A stretch of DNA of 64,000 nt from Candidatus Ribeiella danica (GTDB lineage Bacteria; Chloroflexota; Chloroflexia; Chloroflexales; Roseiflexaceae). Under the pieces are notes generated by a model that saw only the letters and a program-made list of their open reading frames with translations, did not search any database and was not told the DNA's origin. Every line of letters starts with the position of its first letter. Position 1 is the first letter of the stretch. The DNA is taken from positions 62,001 through 126,000 of the forward strand of contig JADKFS010000002.1 of the NCBI GenBank assembly GCA_016717335.1. The letters are read 5' to 3'. Position numbers and translations under genes: made by a program. This document shows, one piece after another, positions 1 to 8,164 of this stretch.

Positions 1-12
1 ACTTCCCCCTGC

Positions 13-80
13 CCCCGCTCCCGTGGGGAGCGGGGAAGCGGTATGCGGGGCGGCGAGCGCTTCGCGCCCGCCGCCCCGCA
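13..80. repeat. Two adjacent GC-rich hairpins at the left edge
   Basis: Bases 13-22 pair perfectly with 26-35. Bases 44-55 pair perfectly with 69-80, and 57-60 extend the pairing with 64-67 around a TTC loop. They lie beyond the 3' end of the minus-strand thioesterase gene. They could be terminators or extragenic palindromes; poly-C/poly-G arms of the same style recur near 690-810, 9505-9553, 43425-43447 and 52424-52470. There is no T-tract, so the terminator role is unproven. Confidence 0.6.
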
Positions 81-189
81 CTTGAATCACCCCCCCCCCG
101 CGCGGCGGGGAGGGGGCAGGGAGCGAGGGCCAACGTTGCACAAGCCCTGAGAAAGATGGAGAGAGAAGACTGGCGGATCTCGCGCCGGC

Positions 190-576
190 TCAGGCGCGGC
201 CGGATTGAAACAGCCCGGGAAACTCGCGCAGCTGCTGGTGCGCGTCGATACAGACGATATCGACGTCGGCATCGACGATCAGCTCGCCACCCCGCTCGAT
301 CCGCTGCTTGAACAAGCCGCGGTAGTCGGACTTGAGCTGGAACGACGAGACGACCTCCAGCGTATCGCCGAGCGTCGCCGAGCGCTTGAACTGGATGTTC
401 ATCGCGTACACGACAAAGTAGTAGCCATCCGTATTCCAGTCGCGAATATCGCGGCCCTGCAGCCCGACAAACTCTGTCCGGCCGCGCTCGAGGTACTTCA
501 GGTAGTTCGCATAGTAGACGACGCCGAGGCAGTCGGTGTCCTCGTAGTAGACCTTGTAGGCGACACGATGTTCCAT
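190..576 (-). CDS. YbgC/FcbC-type acyl-CoA thioesterase (hotdog fold)
   Basis: A 128-residue hotdog-fold thioesterase predicted to hydrolyse short acyl-CoA or hydroxybenzoyl-CoA esters in the cytoplasm. The N-terminus carries the family signature YYEDTDCLGVVYYANYLKYL, with the catalytic Asp in EDTD and the following YANY segment; the length matches the YbgC family. The frame stays open upstream, but those residues (GRGGAYGILRD and so on) are hairpin DNA read through, so the ATG at 576 just before EHRVAYKV is chosen. It is followed upstream by a strong hairpin (711-749) that separates it from plsX. The substrate cannot be told from sequence. Confidence 0.88.
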   Translation of the reverse strand: MEHRVAYKVYYEDTDCLGVVYYANYLKYLERGRTEFVGLQGRDIRDWNTDGYYFVVYAMNIQFKRSATLGDTLEVVSSFQLKSDYRGLFKQRIERGGELIVDADVDIVCIDAHQQLREFPGLFQSGRA

Positions 577-710
577 TCGGTGCTCCAACGCTTGGTGGCT
601 CAATCTGTCGCGCAGTATACCATATGCCCCTCCCCTTCCCGGGGAGGAGGCCATATTCTCTCAGGGCTGATGCAACGTCTTTGACCCCACCCCCTCCCTG
701 GATAGATCTG

Positions 711-749
711 GCGACGTGGTGCGGTCGCAGAGCGACCGTACCACGTCGC
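711..749. repeat. 18-bp hairpin between the thioesterase gene and plsX
   Basis: Positions 711-728 pair with 732-749 with one G-U wobble and a three-base AGA loop. It sits 62 bases past the plsX stop and upstream of the thioesterase start, so it could end plsX transcription. There is no T-run on the minus side. The flanks (about 625-660 and 755-800) are poly-C/poly-G palindromes of the kind seen at the window's left edge. Confidence 0.7.
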
Positions 750-810
750 TGACAAGAATCCCCCTCTCCCGCGCGGGAGAGGGGGGCAGGGGAGGAGGGC
801 CGCAACAGAA

Positions 811-1923
811 TCAGGCATCCTGCGAGAGCGGCTGCGCGGCGCCGATCGCGTCCGCGATCCCGGTGACCGCCCGGCGATCGACGGCGTCCTTGGCCTGGCG
901 GATCGCCATGGCGATGGCGGCGGCGTCGGACTTGCCGTGGGCGACGATCGCCAGCCCTTTGACGCCCAGCAGCGGCCCGCCGCCGTAGTAGCGGTAGTCG
1001 GCCTTGCGGCGGACGCGCAGCAGCGGCGGGACGAGCAGGCTGGCCAGCAGCGCCGGCGCGGCCGCGAAGACCCCCAGCAGCGCGCCCAAGCGCACGCCGC
1101 CGCCGCCGAACGCCGCCAGCAGCGTGGTGGGGATCAGCCCAGGCGCCAGCCAGCGCGGCAGCCCGCGGCCGGCCTCGTCCTGGATCAGCAGCTGCGCCAG
1201 CTTCACGACCGCCTGGGCCTGCTTGATGAACATGTTGCCGACGAACCCGTCACAGACCAGCACGTCGCACGAGCAGCCGATCAGCGCGTCCTTCGGCTCG
1301 GCGTTGCCCACGAAGTTCAGCCCGCTCGCGCGCAGCAGCCGGTGGGCCTCCTGCACCAGCCGGTCGCCCTTGGTCGGCTCCTCGCCATTGGACAGCAGCG
1401 CGACGCGCGGGTTGCGCACGCCCAGCGCGCGGTCGGCGTAGAGGCTGCCCATCTGGGCGAACTGCAGCAGGTACTCCGGCTTACAGTCGGTCGTCGCGCC
1501 GATGTCGAGCAGCAGGAACATCTTCTCGCGCGACGGGAACAGGATCGCCAGCGCCGGTCGCTCGATCCCCCGAATGCGCCCGAGGATCAGCGTGGCGGCG
1601 GCCATCGTCGCGCCGCTGTGGCCGGCCGACACGAACGCGTCGGCCTGGCCGTCGCGCACCATGCGCAGCCCGACGACGTGCGGCGAGCCAGTCTTGCGGC
1701 GAACCGCCTGGGCCGGGTGCTCGTCCATCGCGATCACCTCGGGCGCGTCCGCCACCTCCAGCCGCAGGCCCTCGGTCCGGTGCTTGGCCAGCTCAACCCG
1801 GATGGCCGCCGCGGGGCCGGCCAGCACGATCTCGCAGCCGAGCTCGCGCGCCGCGATCACCGCCCCGCGCACAGGCTGCTCCGGCGCGTGGTCGCCGCCT
1901 GCAGCATCCAACACTATTCGCAC
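811..1923 (-). CDS. plsX: Phosphate acyltransferase PlsX
   Basis: Makes acyl-phosphate from acyl-ACP for phosphatidic acid synthesis; a peripheral membrane enzyme of phospholipid biosynthesis. The N-terminus has the family start LDAAGGDHAPE (usually LDAMGGD), followed by the sulphate/phosphate-binding region SAGHSGATMAAATLILGR and the conserved CDGFVGN segment. About 370 residues, slightly longer than usual because of a hydrophobic stretch near residues 250-300. Of two in-frame GTG codons, 1923 is preferred because AAGGAG lies eight bases before it, whereas GTG 1932 overlaps that ribosome site. In many bacteria plsX sits with fabD/fabG/acpP; here it does not. Confidence 0.93.
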   Translation of the reverse strand: MRIVLDAAGGDHAPEQPVRGAVIAARELGCEIVLAGPAAAIRVELAKHRTEGLRLEVADAPEVIAMDEHPAQAVRRKTGSPHVVGLRMVRDGQADAFVSAGHSGATMAAATLILGRIRGIERPALAILFPSREKMFLLLDIGATTDCKPEYLLQFAQMGSLYADRALGVRNPRVALLSNGEEPTKGDRLVQEAHRLLRASGLNFVGNAEPKDALIGCSCDVLVCDGFVGNMFIKQAQAVVKLAQLLIQDEAGRGLPRWLAPGLIPTTLLAAFGGGGVRLGALLGVFAAAPALLASLLVPPLLRVRRKADYRYYGGGPLLGVKGLAIVAHGKSDAAAIAMAIRQAKDAVDRRAVTGIADAIGAAQPLSQDA

Positions 1924-1935
1924 AAGAACCACTCC

Positions 1936-1997
1936 TTGAAACGCTGAACGCGAAACGCTGAACGCCGAACGCTGAATGCGAAACGCTGAACGCTGGA
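1936..1997. repeat. Tandem-word repeat (family of AACGC/GAAACGC words)
   Basis: The gap between hisB and plsX is filled by repeated words such as GAACGCTGAACG and GAAACGCTGAACG. The same word family forms a clear inverted repeat at 8092-8142 and recurs near 40545-40600. No gene is seen here. Confidence 0.7.
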
Positions 1998-2022
1998 AGG
2001 CGTCAGCTCATCGCTCGTGGCC

Positions 2023-2616
2023 TCAAAGTGTGCCCTTGGTGCTCGGCACAGTGTCACCCAGCCGCTCGTCGATCCGGGTCGCCGCGTCGAGCGCGCGCCC
2101 GAGGGCTTTGAACAGCGCCTCGACCTTGTGGTGATCGTTGTGGCCGTAGAGCACGCGCGCGTGCAGGTTGAGCCGCCCATGCATCGCGATGCTCTCGAAC
2201 AGGTGCGCGATCAGGTCGGTGCCCAGCTGCCCGAGCCGCGGCGTCGCGAACGTCGCATCGACCACGCAGTACGCCCGCCCGCCCAGGTCGACCGCGACAA
2301 AGCCGAGCGCCTCGTCCATCGGCACGAAGCTGTGCGCCGTCCGCACGATCCCGCGCCGCTCGCCCAGCGCCCGGTCGAGCGCCTGGCCCAGGCAGATGCA
2401 GACGTCCTCGGCGGTGTGGTGCTCGTCGACGTGCAGGTCGCCGCGCGCCGCCACGGTGAGATCGAACTGCCCATGCCTGGCAAACAGCGTGAGCATGTGG
2501 TCCAGAAAGCCTATACCGGTCGCGATCTCGGCCCGGCCCGCGCCATCCACGCCCAGGCTCAGCCGCACGTCGGTCTCGCCGGTCTGCCGCTCGATCGTCG
2601 CTGTCCGTGATGTCAT
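2023..2616 (-). CDS. hisB: Imidazoleglycerol-phosphate dehydratase HisB
   Basis: Sixth step of histidine synthesis: dehydrates imidazoleglycerol phosphate to imidazole-acetol phosphate. The metal-binding signatures are all visible: GFLDHMLTLFARHGQFDL, HVDEHHTAEDVCICLG and the C-terminal GHNDHHKVEALFKALGRAL. About 197 residues, the normal length for the monofunctional enzyme with no phosphatase domain. ATG 2616 is preferred to the TTG at 2628, although a GAAGG lies rather far upstream. Other his genes are not adjacent; hisIE lies at the far end of the window, so the pathway is scattered. Confidence 0.95.
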   Translation of the reverse strand: MTSRTATIERQTGETDVRLSLGVDGAGRAEIATGIGFLDHMLTLFARHGQFDLTVAARGDLHVDEHHTAEDVCICLGQALDRALGERRGIVRTAHSFVPMDEALGFVAVDLGGRAYCVVDATFATPRLGQLGTDLIAHLFESIAMHGRLNLHARVLYGHNDHHKVEALFKALGRALDAATRIDERLGDTVPSTKGTL

Positions 2617-2704
2617 AGCTATGCGCAACCTTCAGCTATCGGCCCTCCGTCGAGCGAGCCCGATAGCAATATTCGCCGACGCGCCCGGCTCCTGACTCCG
2701 GGCC

Positions 2705-3361
2705 CTAGCCCGCCCGGAGCAGCGCCCGCACGCCGTCGCCGGCCAGCAGCAGCCCCAGGCCGGCCAGCAGCGCCCCGCTGGCCGCCAGCACGCGCCGGTA
2801 GCCGCGGCCGCGCAGCCAGCCCCGGCTGCGGCTGACCAGCAGCGCCACCAGCAGCTTCGAGCCGACCAGCAGGGCGTAGAATCCGGCGAGGAACAGCCCC
2901 GCGCCCGCGGCCCCGCTGCTCGACCAGGTGCCGAGCAGCAGCTGCGCGCCGGCGGTGCCCCAGAACAGGTACGGGTGCGGGTTGAGAATATTCGTCGCGA
3001 CCGCCCGCCCGAGCACCCGGCGCAGTCCCTCATCGCCGCCAGACACCGCTGGACTCAGGTCGCCCGCCGGCTCGGCGGCGCGCTCCGTGCGAGCCGCGCG
3101 CACGCTCTCGACGCCCAGGAAGATCACGAACAGGCCGCCGGCCAGGCCGAGCCAGCCGAGCGCCGCGCCGGGCAGCCGCCCGATCACCGCGACCGCCAGC
3201 ATGATGATCGGCAGGTCGCTGAGCAGCGGCGCCAGCGCGACCAGGTTGCCGGCCCGCCAGCCGCGGCGCAGCGTCTGGGTGATCACCAGGCCCAGCATGG
3301 GGCCGGGGCTCACGCCGGCCGCGAAGCCGTAGGAGAGCCCCAGGATCAACGAAGCTATCAT
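2705..3361 (-). CDS. LysE/RhtB-family amino-acid exporter
   Basis: Polytopic inner-membrane protein of about 218 residues, predicted to export amino acids or small metabolites. The N-terminus GLSYGFAAGVSPGPMLGLVI matches the LysE/RhtB signature, in which a hydrophobic helix is followed by SPGP. Several further hydrophobic segments follow, and the middle contains NPHPYLFWGTAGA, also typical. ATG 3361 starts directly before this signature; the upstream in-frame residues are polar and repeat-derived. The substrate cannot be predicted. Confidence 0.85.
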   Translation of the reverse strand: MIASLILGLSYGFAAGVSPGPMLGLVITQTLRRGWRAGNLVALAPLLSDLPIIMLAVAVIGRLPGAALGWLGLAGGLFVIFLGVESVRAARTERAAEPAGDLSPAVSGGDEGLRRVLGRAVATNILNPHPYLFWGTAGAQLLLGTWSSSGAAGAGLFLAGFYALLVGSKLLVALLVSRSRGWLRGRGYRRVLAASGALLAGLGLLLAGDGVRALLRAG

Positions 3362-3518
3362 AGAATGTTTGCAGTTTACACGTTCGCCTATTGGGACATT
3401 TAACCTTGCTATAGCTGTGAGCAAAACCATTGAGCCATTATGCACGAACGAGCTGCCGTTGTGATGCCATCCGTCGTCCTGCCGGCTGCCCACTGCTATA
3501 GCCTGCAAACCTGCCAGC

Positions 3519-4964
3519 TCATTTCGGGCCGGCGCCGAGCAGGCGCAGCGCTTCGAGCAGCTGCGGGTCGTCGTCCTCGCTGTAGTGGGTCCAGTCGACA
3601 TCGACGGTCGAGTCCGGCTCGACCCCGACGCCCTCCAGGTTCGTGCCGTTCTGCAGCCGGAAGCCCTCCTGGGCCAGCCAGAGCCGCGACCCGTCGGTCA
3701 GCGTGTAGGCGTAGATCGTCTCGGTATTGCCGGCCGTGCGCGTGCCGACGACCAGGGCGCGATTCTCGCGCTGGAGCACCGCCGCCAGCACCTCGGCGTA
3801 CGAGGCCGTCTCACCATCCACCAGCACCACCAGCGGCACGCGCCGCAGGTCGGGGCCGGCCGGCGAGGGGACGTCCAGCGGCCGCAGCTTGTTGCGGTTG
3901 AAGAACTCCCCGACCTGCCCGCGCACGAAGTGGCTCAGCAGGCCGGACAGCACGTAGCCCCACCCGCCGCCGTTGGCGCGCACATCCAGAATAAGCCCGT
4001 TGAGCCGCCCCGCCGCGACCAGGTCGGTCAGCGCGCCGTTGACCTGCTCGTCCATGTCGTTGACCCACAGTGTCGGGATCGACACGTAGCCGATATCGCC
4101 GGGGAAGCGCCGGTAGGATGGGACGATATGGTTCGTGACCTCCTGGCGCGTCAGCACGACATCGCGCGCCTTCGCACCGGGTCGGACCACCGTCAGCCGA
4201 ACCGCCGAGCCCGGCTCGCCGAGCAGGTCGCCATCGTCGGCGCGGTAGGGCCGCCCGTCGACGGCGATAATCCGGTCGCGCGGCGCCAGCTCGGCGCGGG
4301 CGGCCGGGCTGTCCGGGAACACGATCTGGATGAACGCGCCGTCGGGGCGCGGCTTGGTCAGCACGCCGATGCCGTTCGTCACGGCGCCGTTGCTCAGCGT
4401 GGCGTCCTCTTTGAGCGCGGCAGCCGGCGGCTGGAAGCGCGAGTGCTGGTCGTTCAGGTGCGCTACCATCTCGACCATCATCGAGTAGAACTCATCGCGC
4501 AGCTGGTCGGCCTCGACGCGCGCGCCGTAGTCCTCGTAGACGGCGTCCCAGTCGACGCCGTGATAGTCGGCGTAGAGGTAGTGCTCCTTGACCGTGCGCC
4601 AGATCTCCGTGAAGATCTGGCGGCGCTCCTCGACCGGCAGCACGGCCGGCGTCGGCTCGACCGTCGGCGAGGGCGGCTCGGTCGGCTCGACCGTCGGCTC
4701 AAGCGTCGGCTCGGGCAGCTCGGTGGGCCGCGCGGTTGGGCGCGGCGCGCGGGTCGGCAAGGGCGACACAGCTTGGGCGGGCTGAGTCGCCGCGCCGGCG
4801 GCCGGCATGGAGGTGACCGCCGGCGCGCCGGGTGGCTTGGCGCCGACCGCGACAGGCCCGCAGCCGGAGATCATCCCTACGATCCCGGCAAGCGCGCACA
4901 GCCGTAGAAGTGCCAGACTGCCTCGATGATGTCGCGTGGCCTCACGGCCGGCAGGTGCTCTCAT
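3519..4964 (-). CDS. S41-family carboxy-terminal processing peptidase-like lipoprotein
   Basis: Predicted exported lipoprotein of 481 residues. A hydrophobic signal ends at the lipobox ISGC (Cys35). A Pro/Thr/Glu-rich linker spans about 60-110, an N-terminal helical region 112-180, a PDZ domain about 198-262 and the S41 catalytic core about 285-435. The nucleophile position is Ser388 in DGETASYAEVLA. The usual catalytic Lys (family pattern T-x-G-K) is Asn413 in TRTAGNTE, so it cannot be a classic Ser-Lys CtpA. It may instead use a tricorn-like arrangement (His174 in NDQHSRF is a candidate) or be non-proteolytic. It stands alone, between the LysE exporter and an M20 peptidase. Confidence 0.85.
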   Translation of the reverse strand: MRAPAGREATRHHRGSLALLRLCALAGIVGMISGCGPVAVGAKPPGAPAVTSMPAAGAATQPAQAVSPLPTRAPRPTARPTELPEPTLEPTVEPTEPPSPTVEPTPAVLPVEERRQIFTEIWRTVKEHYLYADYHGVDWDAVYEDYGARVEADQLRDEFYSMMVEMVAHLNDQHSRFQPPAAALKEDATLSNGAVTNGIGVLTKPRPDGAFIQIVFPDSPAARAELAPRDRIIAVDGRPYRADDGDLLGEPGSAVRLTVVRPGAKARDVVLTRQEVTNHIVPSYRRFPGDIGYVSIPTLWVNDMDEQVNGALTDLVAAGRLNGLILDVRANGGGWGYVLSGLLSHFVRGQVGEFFNRNKLRPLDVPSPAGPDLRRVPLVVLVDGETASYAEVLAAVLQRENRALVVGTRTAGNTETIYAYTLTDGSRLWLAQEGFRLQNGTNLEGVGVEPDSTVDVDWTHYSEDDDPQLLEALRLLGAGPK

Positions 4965-5062
4965 AATGACGTAGCTAAGACACGGTTCTCACGAGCCTGG
5001 TAGTGCGGAAGCGTCCGTTTGGATTGCCATACACTCCTGCCCACAGGTTGTAGTTACACGCT

Positions 5063-6139
5063 TTACAGCTGGAGCAGGCGGACCACCAGCTCGGCCGCCC
5101 GGCTCAGGTCGGCCACCGCGATATGCTCGCCGGTAGAATGGATCTCGCGATAGCCCACGCTGACGTTGGCGACCTGCAGGTTGCGCTGGGCGAGCACATT
5201 CACATCGCTGCCGCCGCCGCTGATCTGGAAGCTCGGCTGGACGCCCATCTCGCGCAGCAGCGCGCCGAGGCGCTGGATGATCGGCAGATCCTCCGAGAGG
5301 CGGTAGGCGTCGTACTTGTGGGTGATATCCACCTGCACGCTCGCGCCGCGCACGCGCGCGGCCTCCTCAAGCGCCGCAACCATGGCCTGCACCTGGGCGA
5401 CCAGCTTATCCTGGTCGTGGCTGCGCGCCTCGCCCCACAGCTCGACTCGCTCCGGCACGATGTTGGTCGCGTCGCCGCCCTTGATGATCCCGATATTCGC
5501 GGTCGTCTCGGCGTCGATCCGCCCAAGCGGCATCGCCGCCACCGCCGCGGCCGCGGCCGCGATCGCGTTCACGCCCCGCTCCGGCGCCACTCCGGCATGC
5601 GCGGCGCGCCCGATCACCGCCGCGTACAGGCTATCCTGGGCCGGCGCCCCGACGGTGATGCCGCCGAAGTCGCCGCCCGAGTCGAGCGTGACACCCTCGC
5701 GCGCCGTCAGCCTGCTTGTGTCGAACTGGTCCGCGCCGCGCAGCCCGACCTCCTCCTGCACGGTGAGCAGAACCTCGGCCGCGCGGTGCGCCGCGCCGCG
5801 CTCCAGCGTCGCCCGCACGCCCTCGATGATCGCCGCGACGCCGGCAAGATCGTCCGCGCCCAGCACGGTATCGCCGCTGGAGCGCACCACCCCGTCGGCG
5901 ACGACCGGGCGCACGCCGTGGCAGGGCGCGACGCTGTCCATGTGGGCGTTCAGCAGCAGCGGCTCGCCCGCGCCCGGCACGCGCGCGAGCAGGTTGTGGA
6001 GCGCATCCTCCTCGACCGCCAGGCCCATGTCTTCGAGCAGGCCGCGGATGTGGGCCGCGATCGGCCCCTCTTCGCCGGAGGGATTGTCGATCCGCACCAG
6101 ATCCAGAAACGTCGCCAGCAGCCGGTTCTCGTCAATCAT
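5063..6139 (-). CDS. M20-family metallopeptidase (PepT-like)
   Basis: Cytosolic di-zinc aminopeptidase or deacylase of 358 residues. The metal ligands are visible in order: His66 and Asp68 in NAHMDSV, the bridging Asp in LGADDLAG near residue 96, the Glu-Glu pair in VQEEVGLRGA near 129-130, Asp153 in TLDSGGDFGG, and a C-terminal His in GYREIHSTGEH. The dimerisation lid lies between about 165 and 275. The layout resembles tripeptidase T (M20B) and the B. subtilis YqjE group. The start ATG at 6139 gives MIDENRLL, the expected N-terminus. Confidence 0.9.
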   Translation of the reverse strand: MIDENRLLATFLDLVRIDNPSGEEGPIAAHIRGLLEDMGLAVEEDALHNLLARVPGAGEPLLLNAHMDSVAPCHGVRPVVADGVVRSSGDTVLGADDLAGVAAIIEGVRATLERGAAHRAAEVLLTVQEEVGLRGADQFDTSRLTAREGVTLDSGGDFGGITVGAPAQDSLYAAVIGRAAHAGVAPERGVNAIAAAAAAVAAMPLGRIDAETTANIGIIKGGDATNIVPERVELWGEARSHDQDKLVAQVQAMVAALEEAARVRGASVQVDITHKYDAYRLSEDLPIIQRLGALLREMGVQPSFQISGGGSDVNVLAQRNLQVANVSVGYREIHSTGEHIAVADLSRAAELVVRLLQL

Positions 6140-6159
6140 CCCGCTGACCTCATCTTGTT

Positions 6160-6240
6160 GTTCAAAGGTTGGAAGGTTGGAACGTTCGAACCTTCTAACT
6201 TTCTAACCTCCCAACCTTCCAACGTTCAAACGTTCAAACG
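6160..6240. repeat. Tandem-word inverted repeat (CCAACGTT/AAGGTTGG family)
   Basis: The gap between the penicillin-binding protein and the M20 peptidase consists of words such as AAGGTTGGAAGGTTGG on one side and CCAACCTTCCAACGTT on the other, forming an imperfect inverted repeat around 6190-6210. The family recurs at 24510-24680, 25096-25130, 27446-27496, 39330-39410, 40503-40530 and 54556-54596. Confidence 0.75.
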
Positions 6241-6241
6241 G

Positions 6242-7960
6242 TTACTTCTCCAGCTCGAACGCCGCGCGCAGCACATCGCCGGCCAGCCGCGCGCCCACCG
6301 TGGAGCCCTCGCCACCATTCTCGACCATCACCGCCACGGCGTAGCGCGGGTTGTCGACCGGCGCGATCGCGATGAACCAGGCGTGCGGCACGCCGCTCGG
6401 GGTCTCGGCCGTCCCGGACTTCCCGCCCACCAGCGCGACGCTCGGGTCGACCTGCTGGGCGGACTTGCCGAAGCCGTACTCCACGCCCGCGCGCATGTTC
6501 TTGCGCATCTCGGCCGCGATACCGCTGGACAGCGCCCGCCGGATCGCGCGCGGCCCGTGGGTCATCACCACGCTGCCATCCGGGCGCGTGACCCTGTCCA
6601 CCAGGTACGGCTGCATCATCCAGCCGTCGTTGGCGATCGCCGACGCCACCATGGCCATCTGCAGCGGCGTGACCTGCAGCTGCCCCTGGCCGAAGCCGGT
6701 GTCGGCCAGGCCGGCCTTGCGGTTGAGGTAGCCCGGGTCTTTGTACAGCGTGCTCGCCTCAGTCGTCAGGTCGGTGAACCCGCCGTAGCTTTTCGGCGCA
6801 TCGCGCGGCTCGAAGATGTCGAACTGGGCCGCCGTCTTGGCGAACAGGTCGGGGCCGAGCCGCAGCGCGTACTGCGCGAAGGCGACGTTGCACGAGTAGG
6901 CGTAGACCCGCTCCAGGTTGGACGGGTCGCCGGTCCTGCTCGCCAGGTCGGGCACGGCGTTGACCACCGGCGGCGCGCCCGGCTCGGTCTCGAGCTCGTT
7001 GAAGCAGCGGATATCGTCGGGCTTGCCGACGTCGGGGTTCTGCAACACCCCGACGGACGTGACCGTCTTGTAGGTCGAGCCGGGCGGGTAGCGCCCCTGG
7101 GTCGGGCGGTTCAGCAGCGGCTGGCCGGCGTTGTCGCTGTTGATCCTGGTCCAGTAGGCATCGATGCGCGTATTCTCGGCGTCGCGGTCGGCGGCCGGGT
7201 TCAAGGCGAGCTGGCTCGGGTCGAAGCCGGGGTTGCTGGCCATCGCCAGCACCGCGCCGGTCTTCGGGTCGAGCACGACCACCGAGCCGGTGCCGCGCGC
7301 CGACAGCAGCCCCGCGGCCACGGCCTGCAGCCGCGCGTCGATCGTCAGGTGCAGATCATCGCCGACCTGCGGGTTGCCGAGCAGCGAGTCGCGCAGGCGG
7401 GTGTACGAGTCGCGGTCGCCGCTCAGGTAGGGGCCGTAGGTCGCCTCAAGCCCGGATTGGCCGAAGCGGCTGCTGAAGTAGCCGATAATATTGCTGAACG
7501 CGGCCGGGTCGTACTGGCCGGTCAGCGGGTAGGTGCGCGTCACGAAGTTCCGGTCGACCACCTGCGAGTCGACCAGCACGACACCCTTGCTGTCGATCAT
7601 CTTGCCGCGGCGCACCCGCAGCGACTCGATCACCTGCCGGACGTTGCTGGTGGTCTGGCCGGTCTGCTCGTCGACGTGCACAGTGTTGTAGATATCGTCG
7701 GCGCGCACGAACTGCTGGCGCATGAGCTGCAGCGAGAGCAGCACAAAGCCGAGCGCGATGACCAGGCCGAGGTTCTGGACGCTGCGAGAGATCCCGCGCG
7801 GCTGCGGCGGGAGCGAGAAGCGCGCCGCCATCAGCAGCAGCGGGGCGGCGAGCCACAGCGCCAGCAGCCAGCGCGTGTCCTGCTCGACCGGCTGGATCAT
7901 CCCGTAGATTATCAGCGCAACCGAGGCGGCAAACGCAAGAGCGCGCGCAATCTGACGCAT
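6242..7960 (-). CDS. Class B penicillin-binding protein (FtsI/PBP2-type transpeptidase)
   Basis: Membrane-anchored D,D-transpeptidase that cross-links peptidoglycan, 572 residues. Two or three hydrophobic segments lie at about 8-25, 31-50 and 63-82, followed by a dimerisation region and the transpeptidase domain. All three catalytic motifs are present: STYK (Ser295), SCN (Ser356) and KSGT (Lys514). ATG 7960 (MRQIARAL) is chosen because upstream codons run into word-repeat DNA. Two extra N-terminal helices recall FtsI/PbpA proteins that are encoded with RodA/FtsW and signalling genes, but no such partner is adjacent here. Confidence 0.92.
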   Translation of the reverse strand: MRQIARALAFAASVALIIYGMIQPVEQDTRWLLALWLAAPLLLMAARFSLPPQPRGISRSVQNLGLVIALGFVLLSLQLMRQQFVRADDIYNTVHVDEQTGQTTSNVRQVIESLRVRRGKMIDSKGVVLVDSQVVDRNFVTRTYPLTGQYDPAAFSNIIGYFSSRFGQSGLEATYGPYLSGDRDSYTRLRDSLLGNPQVGDDLHLTIDARLQAVAAGLLSARGTGSVVVLDPKTGAVLAMASNPGFDPSQLALNPAADRDAENTRIDAYWTRINSDNAGQPLLNRPTQGRYPPGSTYKTVTSVGVLQNPDVGKPDDIRCFNELETEPGAPPVVNAVPDLASRTGDPSNLERVYAYSCNVAFAQYALRLGPDLFAKTAAQFDIFEPRDAPKSYGGFTDLTTEASTLYKDPGYLNRKAGLADTGFGQGQLQVTPLQMAMVASAIANDGWMMQPYLVDRVTRPDGSVVMTHGPRAIRRALSSGIAAEMRKNMRAGVEYGFGKSAQQVDPSVALVGGKSGTAETPSGVPHAWFIAIAPVDNPRYAVAVMVENGGEGSTVGARLAGDVLRAAFELEK

Positions 7961-8091
7961 ATCGTTTCGAGGGTCCTCTGTACACCTGGCCGATGACGTT
8001 GGGATTATACTCGAAATACGGCCGGCACAGAAAACAAATGGGCGCATGCGAGCAAACAGGGACCTGATGCTCGCCTGAGAGCGGGAACGAA

Positions 8092-8142
8092 AAGCGTGAA
8101 ACGTGACTCGTAAGACCCGCGTACGACTCACATTTCACGCTT
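8092..8142. repeat. Inverted repeat with tandem-word arms (AAGCGTGAAACGTGA family)
   Basis: Bases 8092-8111 are complementary to 8123-8142 at 18 of 20 positions, with an 11-base loop. It lies in the 204-base gap between the sensor-kinase-like gene and the penicillin-binding protein gene. It is the clearest demonstration that this word family forms hairpins. Confidence 0.85.
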
Positions 8143-8164
8143 CACAATGTCGCTCGGCCGCGCG

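Noticed and set aside
937..1947. 336-residue plus-strand ORF opposite plsX
   Set aside because: Arg/Gln/Ala-rich translation of high-GC antisense DNA; plsX motifs are clear on the minus strand.
5123..7996. 957-residue plus-strand ORF
   Set aside because: Antisense to the M20 peptidase and the penicillin-binding protein; it runs through the word repeat and has no domain.
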